64,000 nucleotides of DNA from Lampris incognitus (GCF_029633865.1 NC_079222.1:30686936-30750935), one strand, 5' to 3'. Positions 21,955 to 63,642 are shown, counted from the first letter of the stretch. Translations and numbers: made by a program. The notes: a model not told the origin generated them from the sequence alone.

Positions 21955-22030
21955 CACTCCAATGCCAGGGTGATGGTCCATTTCCCAGCAATGATGATAT
22001 CCTTTTGCCCTCATTGAAACTCCCAACAGG
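21955..22030 (-). other. edem3: edem3 5' UTR part, possible acceptor at 22031
   Basis: Upstream of the ATG the minus strand reads CCTTTATAATTTAG then CCTGTTGGG, a possible 3' splice site that would join a 5' UTR exon lying nearer 22.7 kb. Weakly supported. Confidence 0.3.
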
Positions 22031-22694
22031 CTAAATTATAAAGGGTTTAGTGTTGACTGACAGACCGGCTACCCTTTGCCCTACGGCCACACAAAAATCA
22101 AACAGTTCTGCAAGCATGTCCCCCTCCCCACTTTAAAAACATGGTCCGTATTTTCCAAGGAAGCCAAATTGTTGAGATGCAACTATATACTTTTTACTGA
22201 CATTAGCTACCTTCAAACATTATTTCCATTTCTTAGCCACTGTGAATGCCTTCCATCTGAAGTCTTCTTCGTGACATCCACATTTCTGTTGTGGAAATCA
22301 ATGAAATCGTATTGTTGAAGTCAAATTTGCATACAAAATCTGGACTAAGCAAGGGTTGACCTCCCAACTAATATTAACTTTTAGCTTACAAAAAGGGACC
22401 AAACGATGCATTTACTGCTGTTGGCATCAGTGATTCGTGTGTAAATAATGTTTTTTTAATCTACCATGTTGGAGGAAATACGAATAAATTTGCTATAGAG
22501 CCGGCTAATTGTTAGCTTGGCAACAATGGGACAGGAAGGGTCCATATCGCTGGCAGACAGCTGACTGACTAGTCGGAGGCGAGCTTAGTAGCAAACGCAA
22601 AGCGAGTTAGCTAGCTTAATAAGTATCACAAGAAACGCCAACAAGGGCCGATTAAAAACCTACATGTTCATTTCCACACCCTACGCTCACATGC

Positions 22695-22870
22695 AGTCAA
22701 CTAATCCAGCCAAGTCCTGCAAAGAATAACAAATGACACGTAGCGATAGTTAACATTTCACCACCGTGGTCCCATGACGTTAGCGTTTCGGGTTGTCATT
22801 GGCGTCAACAGAGTTCCAAAACCACTACCTCACTTCCGGGGAGTGACAAAATAAACGTCACTTTTTTTTT
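22695..22870 (-). promoter_or_regulatory. edem3: candidate edem3 promoter
   Basis: Within 180 bp the minus strand has an ETS site (CCGGAAGTG, 22831-22839), a CCAAT box (22798-22802), a CCACG (22765-22769) and three ACGT cores (22738-22741, 22777-22780, 22855-22858). No TATA box is evident. CCAAT, CCACG and ACGT cores are the parts of ER-stress elements, but no canonical CCAAT-N9-CCACG spacing is present. The start site is inferred to lie nearby. Confidence 0.4.
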
Positions 22871-23679
22871 GCAACAATGAAACATTACATAAAGATACTT
22901 ATAAACAGAGACACATGCGTAAACAGATACAATTAAAACACTTGCCAGGGGGAGGAAATGCATATTATAAAGATGCCAAAAATACCAACTCAATGTTATT
23001 TGACCACAGATGAGACCACAGATGAGTATTGCTGTATAGTTTCCATTCTTTTCACATTGGCAGAGGACCTCATAGTATCCAAATAATGTTCAAGTTCGTT
23101 TTTGAATGCGGTGAGAGAAGGTTTATAATTTCTACATTTACAATTTCTGAATATGAAATTTGGGAAGTAAAAAAAAAGAAAAAAGATTTACAATAAAAAA
23201 AATCAGCTTTTTCCTTCTTAAACTCAAAGAAGCCAAGCAGTATGTTTTCAAAGGGAAGGAAAATATCGGCAATAATGTGCATTTGAATAAAATAAAGGAC
23301 GTCAGACATAAACTTTTTAGTATGTGTACAATTCTAAAATATGTAGATGCAGAGCATTTTCGGGAGTAGTAACACAAAATGAGCAACCAATATGAATATC
23401 ATTTTAAGCCTTTTAAGATCTAATTTAGCTTGGTTGGATTTTTGAATCAGTTTAAACGTGATTTATCTCACTTTATTAGTTAACAGGTAAATACAAGCGT
23501 CACACCAGATTTGTGGCACGCGAACGCGTTTCGTCAACGGCAGATCCAGGGGACCCAATCAGAATACACCTTCTATACGGTTTTACGTATTTTAGGGCGG
23601 GACAAAACAACGACTGCAACGCTGACCCGGAGAGCCATTGGGGGTAGATACGCACTGCAAACACGTGATAACTTTTTAC
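22871..23679. other. intergenic, no recognised feature
   Basis: A/T-rich sequence between the presumed edem3 promoter and a SINE fragment. Short open frames here carry no recognisable domain. Confidence 0.5.
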
Positions 23680-23683
23680 TTCT

Positions 23684-23812
23684 AAACACCCATCCATCCA
23701 TCCATCCATCCATTCATTATCCAAACCACTTGTCCTGCTTCCAGGGTCGCGGGGATGCTGGAGCCTATCCCAGCAGTCATTGGGCGGCAGACGGGAAGAC
23801 ACCCTGGACAGT
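23684..23812 (-). repeat. SINE family 1, 3' fragment
   Basis: (CATC)n then CATTATCCAAACCACTTGTC through GGGAAGACACCCTGGACAG. Confidence 0.85.
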
Positions 23813-24066
23813 ATTTTAGTTGTAAAGGCTGACCTATTATTTTAAATTAAGACAGCTAGCCAATTTTGGTTAATCTAGTTTTAATTACAAATGAGCCTAC
23901 TGCTGTAGCGTAGTGTTTCCAAATTTCCAGTGAAGCCCAAGCATTGCAAACCAGTTTTGTAAACCAATGTTAAGCTTATTTCTTGTTTTTTGATTGGGCT
24001 ATAGTAGCCTAGACTACGGAGATTTAAAAAAAATAAAAACGAAATAGCATTAACATTGTTGTTCAC

Positions 24067-25638
24067 ATGCTTCTTTGGTCAAGTCAGATCAAAACAAAAC
24101 AACAAATTCAAGAAAAGGCACAGAGACTGAGGAGATTCAACAAGAGGAGCAAGTTCTTTTGGCAAAACAAGATCTTCAAAGAACATGACAAAAAATTCTA
24201 TCGTGAGGTGAGCAAGAAGATAGACGTCAACGAACCACCTACAATCAAAGAAGTCGAGGAGTTCTGGAGTAAGATCTGGGGGAACAACAAAAGACACAAT
24301 GAGGGAGCTACATGGATCCAGCAACAACAGGATCAATACAAACATATACAGCACCAAGAATGGTCAGACATCAACACCACTGAGACCACTGCTGCCATCA
24401 ACAAGACCAACAACTGGAAGGCACCAGGGATAGACAGAATTGCCAACTTCTGGATCAAGAGCCTGCCCAGCAGCCACAAAAACCTCGCATGGGCTTACAA
24501 TGATATCATCAAGAATCCAAAGAAATGTCCCAAATGGCTCACATGGGGAACCACGTACCTTCTCCTGAAGACAGAGGAGACACAGAACCCAAAGAATTAC
24601 AGACCCATCACCTGCCTACCAACAATGTACAAGATCGTCACCTCCATCTTTACAGAGAGGACCTATAGCTTCCTCGACAAAAACAACTTGTTACCAGCAG
24701 AACAGAAGGGATGTAAGAAATGTAGCTATGGATGCAAGGACCAGCTACGCATCAATAAAGCCATATTACAAGAGGTCAAATCGAAGAAAAAGAACTTGTC
24801 AGCAGCATGGATTGGCTACAGGAAGGCATTTGACAGCATGCCATACTTCGGGATAGAGAAGAGCCTCAAGATCTACAGAGTCTGCCCAATAACTGTCAAA
24901 TTCATCACGGAGAGCATGAAGACCTGGAAGACCACCCTGAATCTCCATCATGCAGAGGGGTCATTAACATCGAGACTGATCAACATCAGAAGCGGAATCT
25001 TCCAATGGGACTCACTATCACCACTGCTCTTTTGCCTTGCACTAGCACCACTCAGCAATCTACTGAACAACAGCAGCTATGGTTACAAATCACAGAATGG
25101 CAAACTGACCCACCTGTTCTACATTGACGACCTCAAGACGTTTAGCAAGGATGACAATCAGCAGAAGGGTCTACTCACCATCGTCAAGACCTTCAGCGAT
25201 GACATCAAGATGGAATTCGGAATCGACAAGTGTGCCAAAGCCACTTTCAAAAAAGGAAGACTTACCAAGAGTGCAGACTTAGACCTTGACACTGACACCG
25301 TAATCAAAGAGCTAGACCAAGATAGCACATACAAGTACCTAGGAGTGAATGAAGGAGATGGCATACAACACTCAACCATGAAGGAGAAGATCCGAAAAGA
25401 GTATCACAGGAGAGTGCGTATGGTACTGAAGAGCGAACTCAATGCAGCTAACAGAATTGAAGCTATCAACACCCTAGCGATACCTGTAGTGACATACAGC
25501 TTCAACATCATCAATTGGAAACTGAACGACATCAAGAGACTAGACACCAAGACAAGAAAGATGCTGACCATGGAGAAGATGCACCACCCGAAAGCAGATG
25601 TCGACAGGCTGTACCTACCAAGAGCTTCAGGAGGATGA
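24067..25638 (+). pseudogene. LINE reverse transcriptase, 523-codon open frame
   Basis: RNA-templated DNA polymerase of a site-preferring LINE. Visible blocks: NWKAPGIDRIANFWIKSLP (RT motif 0/1), NPKNYRPITCLPTMYKI (motif 2), RKAFDSMPYFGIEKSLKIY (motif A), GIFQWDSLSPLLFCLALAPL (motif B, usual GD replaced by WD) and LTHLFYIDDLKTF (motif C, YIDD). The frame ends at TGA (25636-25638) where related elements read GGRGLVQ, most simply CGA to TGA. The apparent ATG is only the first in frame; the element's own start was not found. Not a host gene. Confidence 0.8.
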
Positions 25639-26327
25639 GGCCTAGTCCAACTCGAACTGACCTTCAACACTACCACTATCAGGCTGGATGCATACCTGAC
25701 AAAAACAGATGACCCACTCCTCCGAATAGTAAAACACCAGATCTACTCCATCAATAAAAAAGCTGCACAATTCAAGAAAGAGCTTGATGTCCCAGAAACC
25801 CCACCAACAGAAAATGAGGCAACTACCATCTATGCCAAACGAGTGAAGCAGAAGGCAAAACACCATGGCCAGCAGCAACTGCAAAAAACCTGGGAAGACA
25901 AGCAATGCACGAGAAGTACCCAAAAAGAATGAAAGATGCAGACGTGGACCAACAAACGACAAACCAGTGGCTGAGGCGCACCGAGCTGAAAGCAGAGACG
26001 GAGGGCCTGATAATCACTGCACAAGACCAGAGCCTGGCAACCAGATCCTATCACCATCGCATCATCAGAGATGGAAAAGACCCAAAATGCAGAATCTGTG
26101 GAATGTATGAAGAAACCATCGACCACATTGTCTCAGGCTGCCCGGAACTGCCAAAGACCGAGTACATGTACATGCACAACAAGGCAGCAGCATACCTGCA
26201 CCGGAAGATGCAGGAGTTACAAGATCAAGACGACTGAGAAGTGGTACGAACATCAGCCAAAAACGGTCACTGAAAACAATGACGTCACCATCCTCTGGGA
26301 CATGCCCATCCACACTGACAGAGTAAG
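24067..26327 (+). mobile_element. R2/R4 (Dong-like) LINE lacking its 3' endonuclease part
   Basis: A LINE body with RT domain, then a CCHC finger (CRIC..EETIDHIVSGC, near 26090-26140), ending abruptly after WDMPIHTDR at about 26325. The restriction-like endonuclease expected next is missing; a separate fragment carrying it lies at 34070-34535. Stops and frameshifts occur at 25636 and near 25890-26240. It is located between edem3 and cfap57. Confidence 0.78.
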
Positions 26328-26329
26328 TA

Positions 26330-26995
26330 TGTAGGCCTATAACACAACTACCAATATTACTACTCCAAACTGTTATTCGGTGCATAAGCACAAACAGTCA
26401 GAGCCTTCCCCCAGCGACTGGCAGTCATATAGAGGCGACCCTCTCATTCCCCGGGGAGAACTCCAACACGGGGACTTGTGAGTATCCCCACACCCACCCC
26501 ATGCCTGTCACCTTTGACAACTCTGGAAAAGTAAAGAGCCCAGCCCCTCTCCAGGAATTTGGTACCAGAGCCTATGCGATGTGTGGAGGTGAGCTCAACT
26601 ATATCTAGTTGGTACCACTCCACCTCCCGCACCACCTCAGGCTCCTTCCCAGCCGGAGAGGTGACATTCCACATCCCGAGGACCAATCTGCGATGCTGGA
26701 AGTCAGCACACCCCAGTCCCCACCTTTGCCTGCCACCTGGCCTGCATTGCACCCTACCCCAATGCTTATCCCCGCATGTAGTTGGGTACACGGGGTGGTG
26801 GCTCCATGTTGTTTTTTCGCACTTGGCCCGACCGGGCCCCATGTACCAAGGCCCGGCCACCAGACGCTTGCCAGCAGGCTCCCTTCCCAGGTCTGGCTCC
26901 AGGAGGGGGCCCCGGTTTCCCTTTTCCAGGCGAGGTGCTGTAGCTCTGCTGGTGTCCTTTCATTGGGTTTCCCAAGAAACCCAAAGAAATTAAAT
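26330..26995 (-). mobile_element. LINE 5' part with AP-endonuclease N-terminus
   Basis: The minus frame 26860-26444 contains LVLGMWNVTSPAGKEPEVVR, VEWYQLDIVELTSTHRIGSG and GVGILTSPR, the start of an apurinic-type endonuclease of a non-LTR element. The GC-rich sequence upstream (26700-26995) is its 5' leader. It may be the same family as 31925-33160. Confidence 0.7.
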
Positions 26996-27960
26996 GAGCT
27001 TCTCAAGTGATGCATATGTCTTGTCACTGTGCACAAGGACACATGATTGTCAGCATCACATAACAGAAATATCCCATTAGTAGGACAAATATGCTATAGA
27101 ATGTGAGTGAGGCATTGTATGAAACATTAATTCATTTTGCATGATGTCACATCAAACAGATTGAATCCTGGCCTAAGTTATGGTGTATATGTTGTTAGGA
27201 AATAGGTCAAAATGGCAAGTGGCTTGTAATTGATGCTTCTACGTAATTGTACCTTATCACACCAAGGGGGCCGTCGTTGGGGATGTCTTGGTCATTGTTT
27301 CTTTTATTATGCAGCACAATCGTTTGCTCATAGTCCATTTTAGCAACAGCAATACACATACTATGATCAATAAGGGACTAATCACCTGTATAGGTATCAT
27401 CTAATGAGAAATGGAGATAAAATTGCTCCTAAAGCTACAACAAACTTTAACTAAATAAAAGAACACTAACACGGCTCAGTAAAAACTTCTCTTCGTTCAG
27501 GGTGACATTCCAGCATGCTTTCAAGTCAACGTTTGAAAGTGGTCAGCCTCACAGAATGTGCGCACAGATAAATGCTACCTCTTCGTTTTAAAACCTCCAC
27601 AGCATTCCAGGAGAACCCGCAGCATACTACCTTCTTCCTAATTATGAACCATTTGAACATAAGACAAGTAAAGCTTAACAAAGGTTGTTAACTCAACTTC
27701 CTTGTGCACAACAGAACACAACGAGGACTCCTTAAAATAGTCTCTGCCAAACTTTACATTGTGTGTATTTGGTAACCAGGAAAATGAGACAGTCCTATTA
27801 AACCATACATACTAAGATACACCCGAGGAGAGCCAGCCCTACCACAATCGTGGGGGACGTCATGGTCACAGGTGTGCTGTTCCGTACTGCTCACCACATA
27901 ACAATCACTGCGATTACTCTATGCTGCCATCATGTGGTCTGCCAGGGTATAGTTACTGTT
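26996..27960. other. intergenic, no recognised feature
   Basis: Unique-looking sequence on the cfap57 side of the shared upstream region. No exon or known repeat was recognised. Confidence 0.4.
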
Positions 27961-27983
27961 GCTGTGGCGACACACCTGGTTTT

Positions 27984-27997
27984 GTAGCCTTGGCAAC
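27984..27997 (+). promoter_or_regulatory. cfap57: RFX-factor X-box upstream of cfap57
   Basis: GTAGCCTTGGCAAC fits the 14-bp X-box consensus GTNRCCNNRGYAAC at every defined position. RFX factors use this motif to switch on cilia genes, which suits cfap57. It lies about 100 bp before the proposed exon 1 donor at 28096. Confidence 0.75.
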
Positions 27998-27999
27998 GG

Positions 28000-28095
28000 A
28001 ACGGTCGAAAACTAACTTCGCCGCTAACTGAATACGGAGTCCTGCTGCTCTAACCTAACCAACTAATGTGGTTTTATGAGAGAGCGACGTTTCAG
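28000..28095 (+). other. cfap57: proposed non-coding exon 1 of cfap57
   Basis: Ends GCGACGTTTCAG with donor GTAACA at 28096. The start is unknown and placed after the X-box by inference. It contains an ATG at 28088 or earlier that could open short upstream frames. Confidence 0.4.
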
Positions 28096-29688
28096 GTAAC
28101 ACACAAATTGGCATCTTTAATCGAAACGGCGCCGGACCGGCATGACTTTTTTTGTGCATTAAATCGTAGTTACCCCTATTGTACGCCAACTTAACCCCAG
28201 ATGTACAAAGGCAAAATATTTCACGACGCTATATTTCAAGCGTGAGGGTGAAGTTAGGTTAGCTCCTAGTTACTCTGGAGTTCTGCTCGACGACATGATT
28301 TGTGAATTTATCCCAGACATGTGGTATGTAAATAATGCAAGTTACAGACCGACGGATGATACCCGACGCCACACATTACCACAGGGGAGCAAACTAGAGA
28401 TTATGAAATTAACCTTCGATCAGTCCACACCGAAAAGTACAGGTCTGTGGAAATGAGCTAATACCTATTATCACGTATTATTACTGAATACTGGTGAAGA
28501 TCGGGGATTTTTTGGACCTTTGATGTGAACGCACAAAAGTGTCAAAACACGACGATCTCTTTCTTAGCAGGGTTGTAATAATGGTTGACTGGATAAACGT
28601 AGGACAACTTCACTTTCTATAGCTTAATTTGTCTCGCAATAGTGGAGTAGAAAACTTTTTTAAAAAAAAGAAGAATTAAATGGGATAATATCGAAGACAA
28701 ATGTCATTTTATTATTATAAATTCAAATCTTTATTTCAGGCTATACATTTCTGAGAGCATCAACACCAAAGAATTAGTCTGTTTCATGACATCCGGTTTA
28801 GCTAATTGCATTTTCAACGCAAAATTGGGGGGGGGGGTCCAATTCATGCAACATGCGCAATGCAACGCATGCGCAAGATGGCGCAATGCAGAGGTAGCGC
28901 AATCCCTCATTGATACGGCATGCACTTCCATCAGAGTTAGGCACTGACGCAATCGGTGTCACTAAAGGACGGTACTATTGACAACTGAGAGTTGTTAGTG
29001 CTTGCTCTGTATGTCTGTGTGTCAGTGGTGATTGGTGTGCTGGCACACCTATAAATGAGAATAGAGCCATAGCTGCAGCTGTCTTTATCCTGCTATGTGT
29101 ACACAACACCAGCCACGTATGTTTTCACCATTACATGTTTTGTTTTGTTTTTTTAACTTATTTATATTCAATACATACTTATTCACCACAACACAAGGAA
29201 CTTACAACTTATACATTTACACTTGTTTTAACAATAATTTAAATAGTACGTACACATGTATAGCACATTCTTTACACCTGAGAAAAAACAAGAAACAAGT
29301 GCAATAGGACTAAAAAGAAAAAGAAAAAGAAATCCAATAAAAAGAAAAGAAGAGGTGCGTAAAGTTCTGGCATTGCCTGTATTAATAGTGACCATCTTTC
29401 AGCAAACCTGTCTGTTTTCAATTGCTGTTGTTTTCTTTTTTACCCTGTCTCTCCATTGTGTTATGCTGGGGGCTACGGCTTCAGCCAGGAAACTGTTATC
29501 TTTTCTTTTCTTTTTTTTTTGCTATTCAGAAAACACATTAAAACATTCTAGGGTTTAGTCACTCTGTCATTTGTCCTACATCAGTTTGCAGTGTGAGCTT
29601 GCAACACATAAAGTAGACCAGATAGCTTTTCAAGCCTAATTTCTCAACTCGCTCTGTGTGAACAATAACTTAATTTTCTTTTTTGCAG
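28096..29688. other. cfap57: cfap57 intron 1
   Basis: Contains a poly-G tract (about 28828-28838) and a cluster of ATGCGCA-type motifs at 28851-28915. Otherwise no recognised repeat or exon. Confidence 0.4.
28851..28915. promoter_or_regulatory. NRF1/YY1-like motif cluster
   Basis: Four GCGCAA units occur in 62 bp, among them ACGCATGCGCAAG, close to the NRF1 palindrome GCGCATGCGC, and CAAGATGGCG, close to the YY1 core. This may be an alternative promoter for cfap57. Inference only. Confidence 0.3.
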
Positions 29689-29740
29689 TGCCACATTTTC
29701 AACATCCAGTGGGGTGTACGACTGCATGCCCTGTTGAAGA

Positions 29741-59377
<29,637 letters not shown>

Positions 59378-59639
59378 GGTCCTAACTACTCCTTCCAGGG
59401 CACCATGTGCAGGGGGACTTTCTAATTATTCAGTCATGTGTGGACACCAAGGAAACGAGTTGCTAACGACATGAAAGGATGTGATGTGATAGCAGTTTGA
59501 CTGATGAAAATAACAATTATTATTATCATTTTCTATTATTATTATTGTTGTGGTTAATATAACAGTAATAAGTGAGGTGACACATTAAACTGAGTTAAAC
59601 ACAAAATTCAGTTTTTAAGTGATAACTTTATTTATTTAA

Positions 59640-60660
59640 GGAACGACCTAAAGCAGAATTTGTTAAATAAGCCCTGCCCGCAACATTTCTCAGAACTTTG
59701 ACAAACATTTGTGACCAACGGTGCAGGTTATTAAACATCCATCTCATAATTTTTATTTGGTTCAGTACATGATGTGAGCAAAATTTTTAAAGATTGAATC
59801 AAATTTACAGGGGAAGAAGTAAAACATGCTTTGGACATAAATCAAAATGGAGAAAATTCAATGCATTTCGCATGAAGATTTCTATTTGCAAAGTTTTTTG
59901 TCATTGACCCCTTGCATTTTTTTGATGTCAGACACGTCTGTCGGAAGATGAGGTCTTTGTATGACTATTCAGGTGTTTAAATTTGCACAATATCACTCCT
60001 TTCAATGGCTGATTCCTCCCAAATTTTACATAGTTCTTCAATGCAACCAGCAATTTGTCTGCTGATCTGCAGCTGATTAGCACGTTCTAACTGATGCTGA
60101 AATCTGATTGGCTGATGGTGGTTTTGTTTTTTGGAATGTCATTATCTCCTCTGTCGCCTTGCTTCTCCTTTGGCAAACATGTGTTATAAGCAAGTTATAA
60201 GCAGGTTATAAGATTGCCATAATGCTACCTATTAGCCAAAGGACACCAAATTTTGTTATCAGACTAACAGCCTGCAAATGTGCACCAAATTAGTTGATGA
60301 ATATAAAACGCGTTTATGAGTTATAGCAGATTTTGTGAAACAGGCCTCCCCACAACATTTCTGTGAACTTTGGCTAACGATTGTAGCCAAACACCACAGA
60401 TCATCACAAATCCATTCGATAACCCTTATTCGGTGCAGTTCAGACATGCTGTAAGCTAACGTGATGGACGTTTTGGATCAAGATCCAAAAAAACTATTTT
60501 GGAAAAATATCTAAATGGCAGAAAATCTAGTCAGACAGAAATGGGGATGATACACATAGCTGTGTCTTGAATTTTATTTCTATCAGAAGTTACTGAGTTG
60601 TTGTTGTTATTGAGTTATTGTTATTAATGTAAACTTGCTAATCATAGCGCCACCCTCTGG
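59640..60660. repeat. old duplicated repeat downstream of cfap57
   Basis: Sequence around 59665-59760 (GCCCTGCCCGCAACATTTCT) recurs in diverged form at 60335-60440 (GGCCTCCCCACAACATTTCT), same order and direction, about 670 bp apart. No coding potential. Confidence 0.45.
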
Positions 60661-61199
60661 CTGATTGAAGATTCTTTTTTTGTATCGAGTTACTTGCAGG
60701 ATTTCAAACTACCTGCTGAGTTTGATGCTTGTGAGCCTTACAGTTTCAGAGATTCAGACACTTAGCGAAAAATAGAAATAATTGCAATGAATCCTGTCAT
60801 GTTTGCAAAGAAAATATATGCACGTGAGACAAACTGTGAGCTAAATGTGGACCTGTGTTATTAACTTCTGCTCTGCCGGAACACATTACTTCCTTCTGCC
60901 CCAGCCTCATTCCTATCGGTCAACCACAGTACTACCACATCTCCCCTTTCTAGAAGACAAAGGGTAGACTACCTTTGTCTCATCAGACCTTAGAGGATTA
61001 TTCTGCCTCTTTTGTAGAAAGGTCTGTTCCTATCTAATTCCTGTGAGGAAGAACAATGTTAACATAGTATTACTTAAAGTGCTCAAAACTACACTCCTTA
61101 ACAACTAAGATAGGCTTTGTTTAACTTACTGTAACATAACACAGGGCTTTTTTTTTCAAATATTCTTATTTCAGTTCTCAGGTTCTCTCTCTTTTTCCC

Positions 61200-62130
61200 A
61201 CCATTTCACAGATTAAGCCTACTAGGCTTAACTATGGCTCTCCCAGACCTGGGTCTGATGTTGTTCCCATGTTACTCTGCAGCTGGGAGTACACTTTTGA
61301 TGGTTCTTTGAGAAATATGCCATTTACTGTTTTCTCTTCTGCTTCGCTAGTTTATCTCTTCAGCCTGGTGGCCAGCACTGTGAGCCTTTGTTTGGCACTC
61401 ACTTATGGACATCTTGCTGTGCTTCTTCAACCAAGGTCCATTGTTCATCACACCTTTCTGCACATCTGTTAACTGGCTAACTTTTCTCCGTGCTACCTTG
61501 ATCTTGGCTTCCAGCCTTCTCTTCCATGGGGAGTACTGTTGGTGACCTGTGTTCTTAATCCTGTACCCAAGCATATCCAGGATTATGGTTGCAGTGGTAT
61601 ATACAAGTTCGCTGGTCTCTGTTTTGGTGGCAGTCGAGATATTGCATAAGTCTGTGTTCACATCCGTACGCAGGCTTTGTGATGGCACTTTAGTCTGGCC
61701 ATGATTCTCATTTGAACTTCAATAACTTCAGCTGTCATGGCTGGTAGGATTGTTTCAGCTGGTTGGAGTCTGTCCTCATGTATCTCCTACCTACTGTGTG
61801 GCCATTCAGGGTGCTGAATTGTGTAATCATCCCATTGGAGCCTCTCCATCTCAAATTTTGGCAGTAACTTCCTTCTAGTGATGTTTTAACATTGAGCCAC
61901 TAGCAGCTTCTGAGTCAGTGTGGAAGTGGGTCCCCTACTGGTCCACAGTTCCCACATACGCTTCATATAGCCCCTCTCCTGGGGTCTGCTCTTACAGTAG
62001 CATCCCATCGGTTTCAGGTTCTCAGCCCTTGTCCGTGAATGTCATTTTCCATACTGCTGTTCCACCCTCAAACTCCCAGGCCTCTAGTAGAGGACCCAAG
62101 CTTGAGGAAGGCACACACCACCCGAAAAAG
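61200..62130 (-). pseudogene. retrotransposon ORF relic
   Basis: The minus frame 61688-61347 reads SELVYTTATIILDMLGYRI, PWKRRLEAKIKVARRKVSQL and SISECQTKAHSAGHQA, resembling the region before the RT in a fish LINE of R2/R4-like type. Flanking frames are broken. 60661-61199 has nothing recognised. Confidence 0.5.
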
Positions 62131-62271
62131 GATGAGAGGCAGATTTTATATATATATATATTTGTGTATGTGTGTGTGTGCACATATATATTATTTAAAT
62201 GTTGAATAAGTGGAACAGTCAAGATAAAACTTCTTTTTTTTTCAGTTAATAATCACGCATTGACTCAGTCA

Positions 62272-62640
62272 GGCGGCATGATGGCACAGTGGTTAGCGTG
62301 GTCGCCTCACAGCAAGAAGGTCCTGGGTTCAAGCCGCAGGGTAGTCCAACCTTGGGGGTCATCCCGGGTCGTCCTCTGTGTGGAGTTTGCATGTTCTCCC
62401 CGTGTCTGCATGGGTTTCCTCTGGGTGCTCCAGTTTCCTTCCACAGTCCAAAGACATGTAGGTCAGGTGAATCGCCATACTACATTGTGCTTAGGTGTGA
62501 ATGTGTGGGCCCTGTGATGGACTGGCGGCCTGCCCAGGGTGTCTCCCCATCTGCCGCCCAATGACTGCTGGGATAGGCTCCAGCATCCCCATGACCCTGA
62601 GAGCAGGATAGGCGATTTGAATAATGGATGGATGGGCGAC
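62272..62640 (+). repeat. SINE family 1, near full-length, head intact
   Basis: Polymerase III boxes are clear: A-box TGGCACAGTGG (62282-62292) and B-box GGTTCAAGCC (62326-62335). It ends GAATAATGGATGGATGG. The CA tract is reduced. Confidence 0.9.
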
Positions 62641-62849
62641 CCAGTCAGCAATTTTTCTGCCATGACAGCTCACGTTCTTTTGCTGCTGCTCCTGTATTGC
62701 TTTTATTCTTAAATATATACTGGTTCTGCATACGCATTCATTCATATTTCTAACTCCAGTGGGGTGAAGTAGGGCAACCTTCTTTTCTCGCCGGTTACTG
62801 AGGTGAATTGTAGTATTGAAGCGCCATCGATGACGGCTTTTGATAGTCG

Positions 62850-63010
62850 TCGTGCACACACTTAACTTCAGTCATAGAGTTGACTGAACTAGCTCAGATC
62901 TGCTGTTCTGAAACCAAAAACTCTTGAGTTTGACAGTTCAGAGTTAGTCAACCCAGGGTGCAGGTTTAAACCCAGAGCTTGTCAAACCTGCTTTCTGAAA
63001 GAGGCATGTG
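62850..63010. repeat. possible Harbinger-type non-autonomous fragment
   Basis: GAGTTAGTCAACCCAGGGTG and CTTGTCAAACCTGCTTTCTG resemble fish PIF/Harbinger relatives. Weak. The rest of 63011-63640 has nothing recognised. Confidence 0.3.
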
Positions 63011-63642
63011 GAAACAGGGATTAAACCCAGGATCCTTTCATAGGAGAATAAGCTCACTGTCCACATAGGAGAGAGAGAAATATCAGACCTAACCCTTCAT
63101 CATGAATATTAATCTGGCAACTGGTGATAGAGTTTCTAAATTAACTACGTCGTCCCTGCTAGGGAAAAAAATGGCAGATTTGAGCTGACTGGGAAGTGTT
63201 AATTTGAACGAATGAGAAGGGAGGAAAATGGAGCACAAGGCAAATAGAGGAAAGATGTTAAAATATAATTCGGGTTAAAATGACAGTGACTTGCAAGACT
63301 TATATGGGCAGAGTGAAAGAGTGGGTGTGAAATATTAAAAGAGAGGAGGAGAGCAGCGTTGATGGATCTGACATAGACAACCATGTGCCAAGAATGTGCA
63401 AGTTTTTCTTCCAGCCAGTGAATAAAATACTTTATTAATCCGTTGATTAATTTCACTGGTTGGTTTGTCCTGTTTGGTGGGAGGTGTGATAATGAGTTTT
63501 ACAAAAATGTTGCACAAAAATATCTATAAAAAAAAAGTCTGTACATGATACCCAATGGCATTTTAATGACGCCTTGGTTAAAAAAAAAAAAGGGAGCTAC
63601 GGTACAGCCATAGAAAATTACCACCGTGTTTCTTGTTTTTAT

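Noticed and set aside
22765-22802. Canonical ER-stress element
   Set aside because: The CCAAT and CCACG halves are about 28 bp apart, not 9, so I list only loose motifs.
24067-25638. 523-codon open frame as a host gene
   Set aside because: It holds RT motifs (YIDD, PGID, RPITCLP) and continues in frame past the stop as LINE sequence. There are no introns or host homology.
26559-27010. Overlapping plus-strand proline/serine-rich frames
   Set aside because: Antisense shadows of the GC-rich leader of a minus-strand LINE.
62282-62350. tRNA gene (A- and B-boxes)
   Set aside because: The body does not fold into a complete cloverleaf and is followed by the repeated SINE body and tail, so it is a SINE head.
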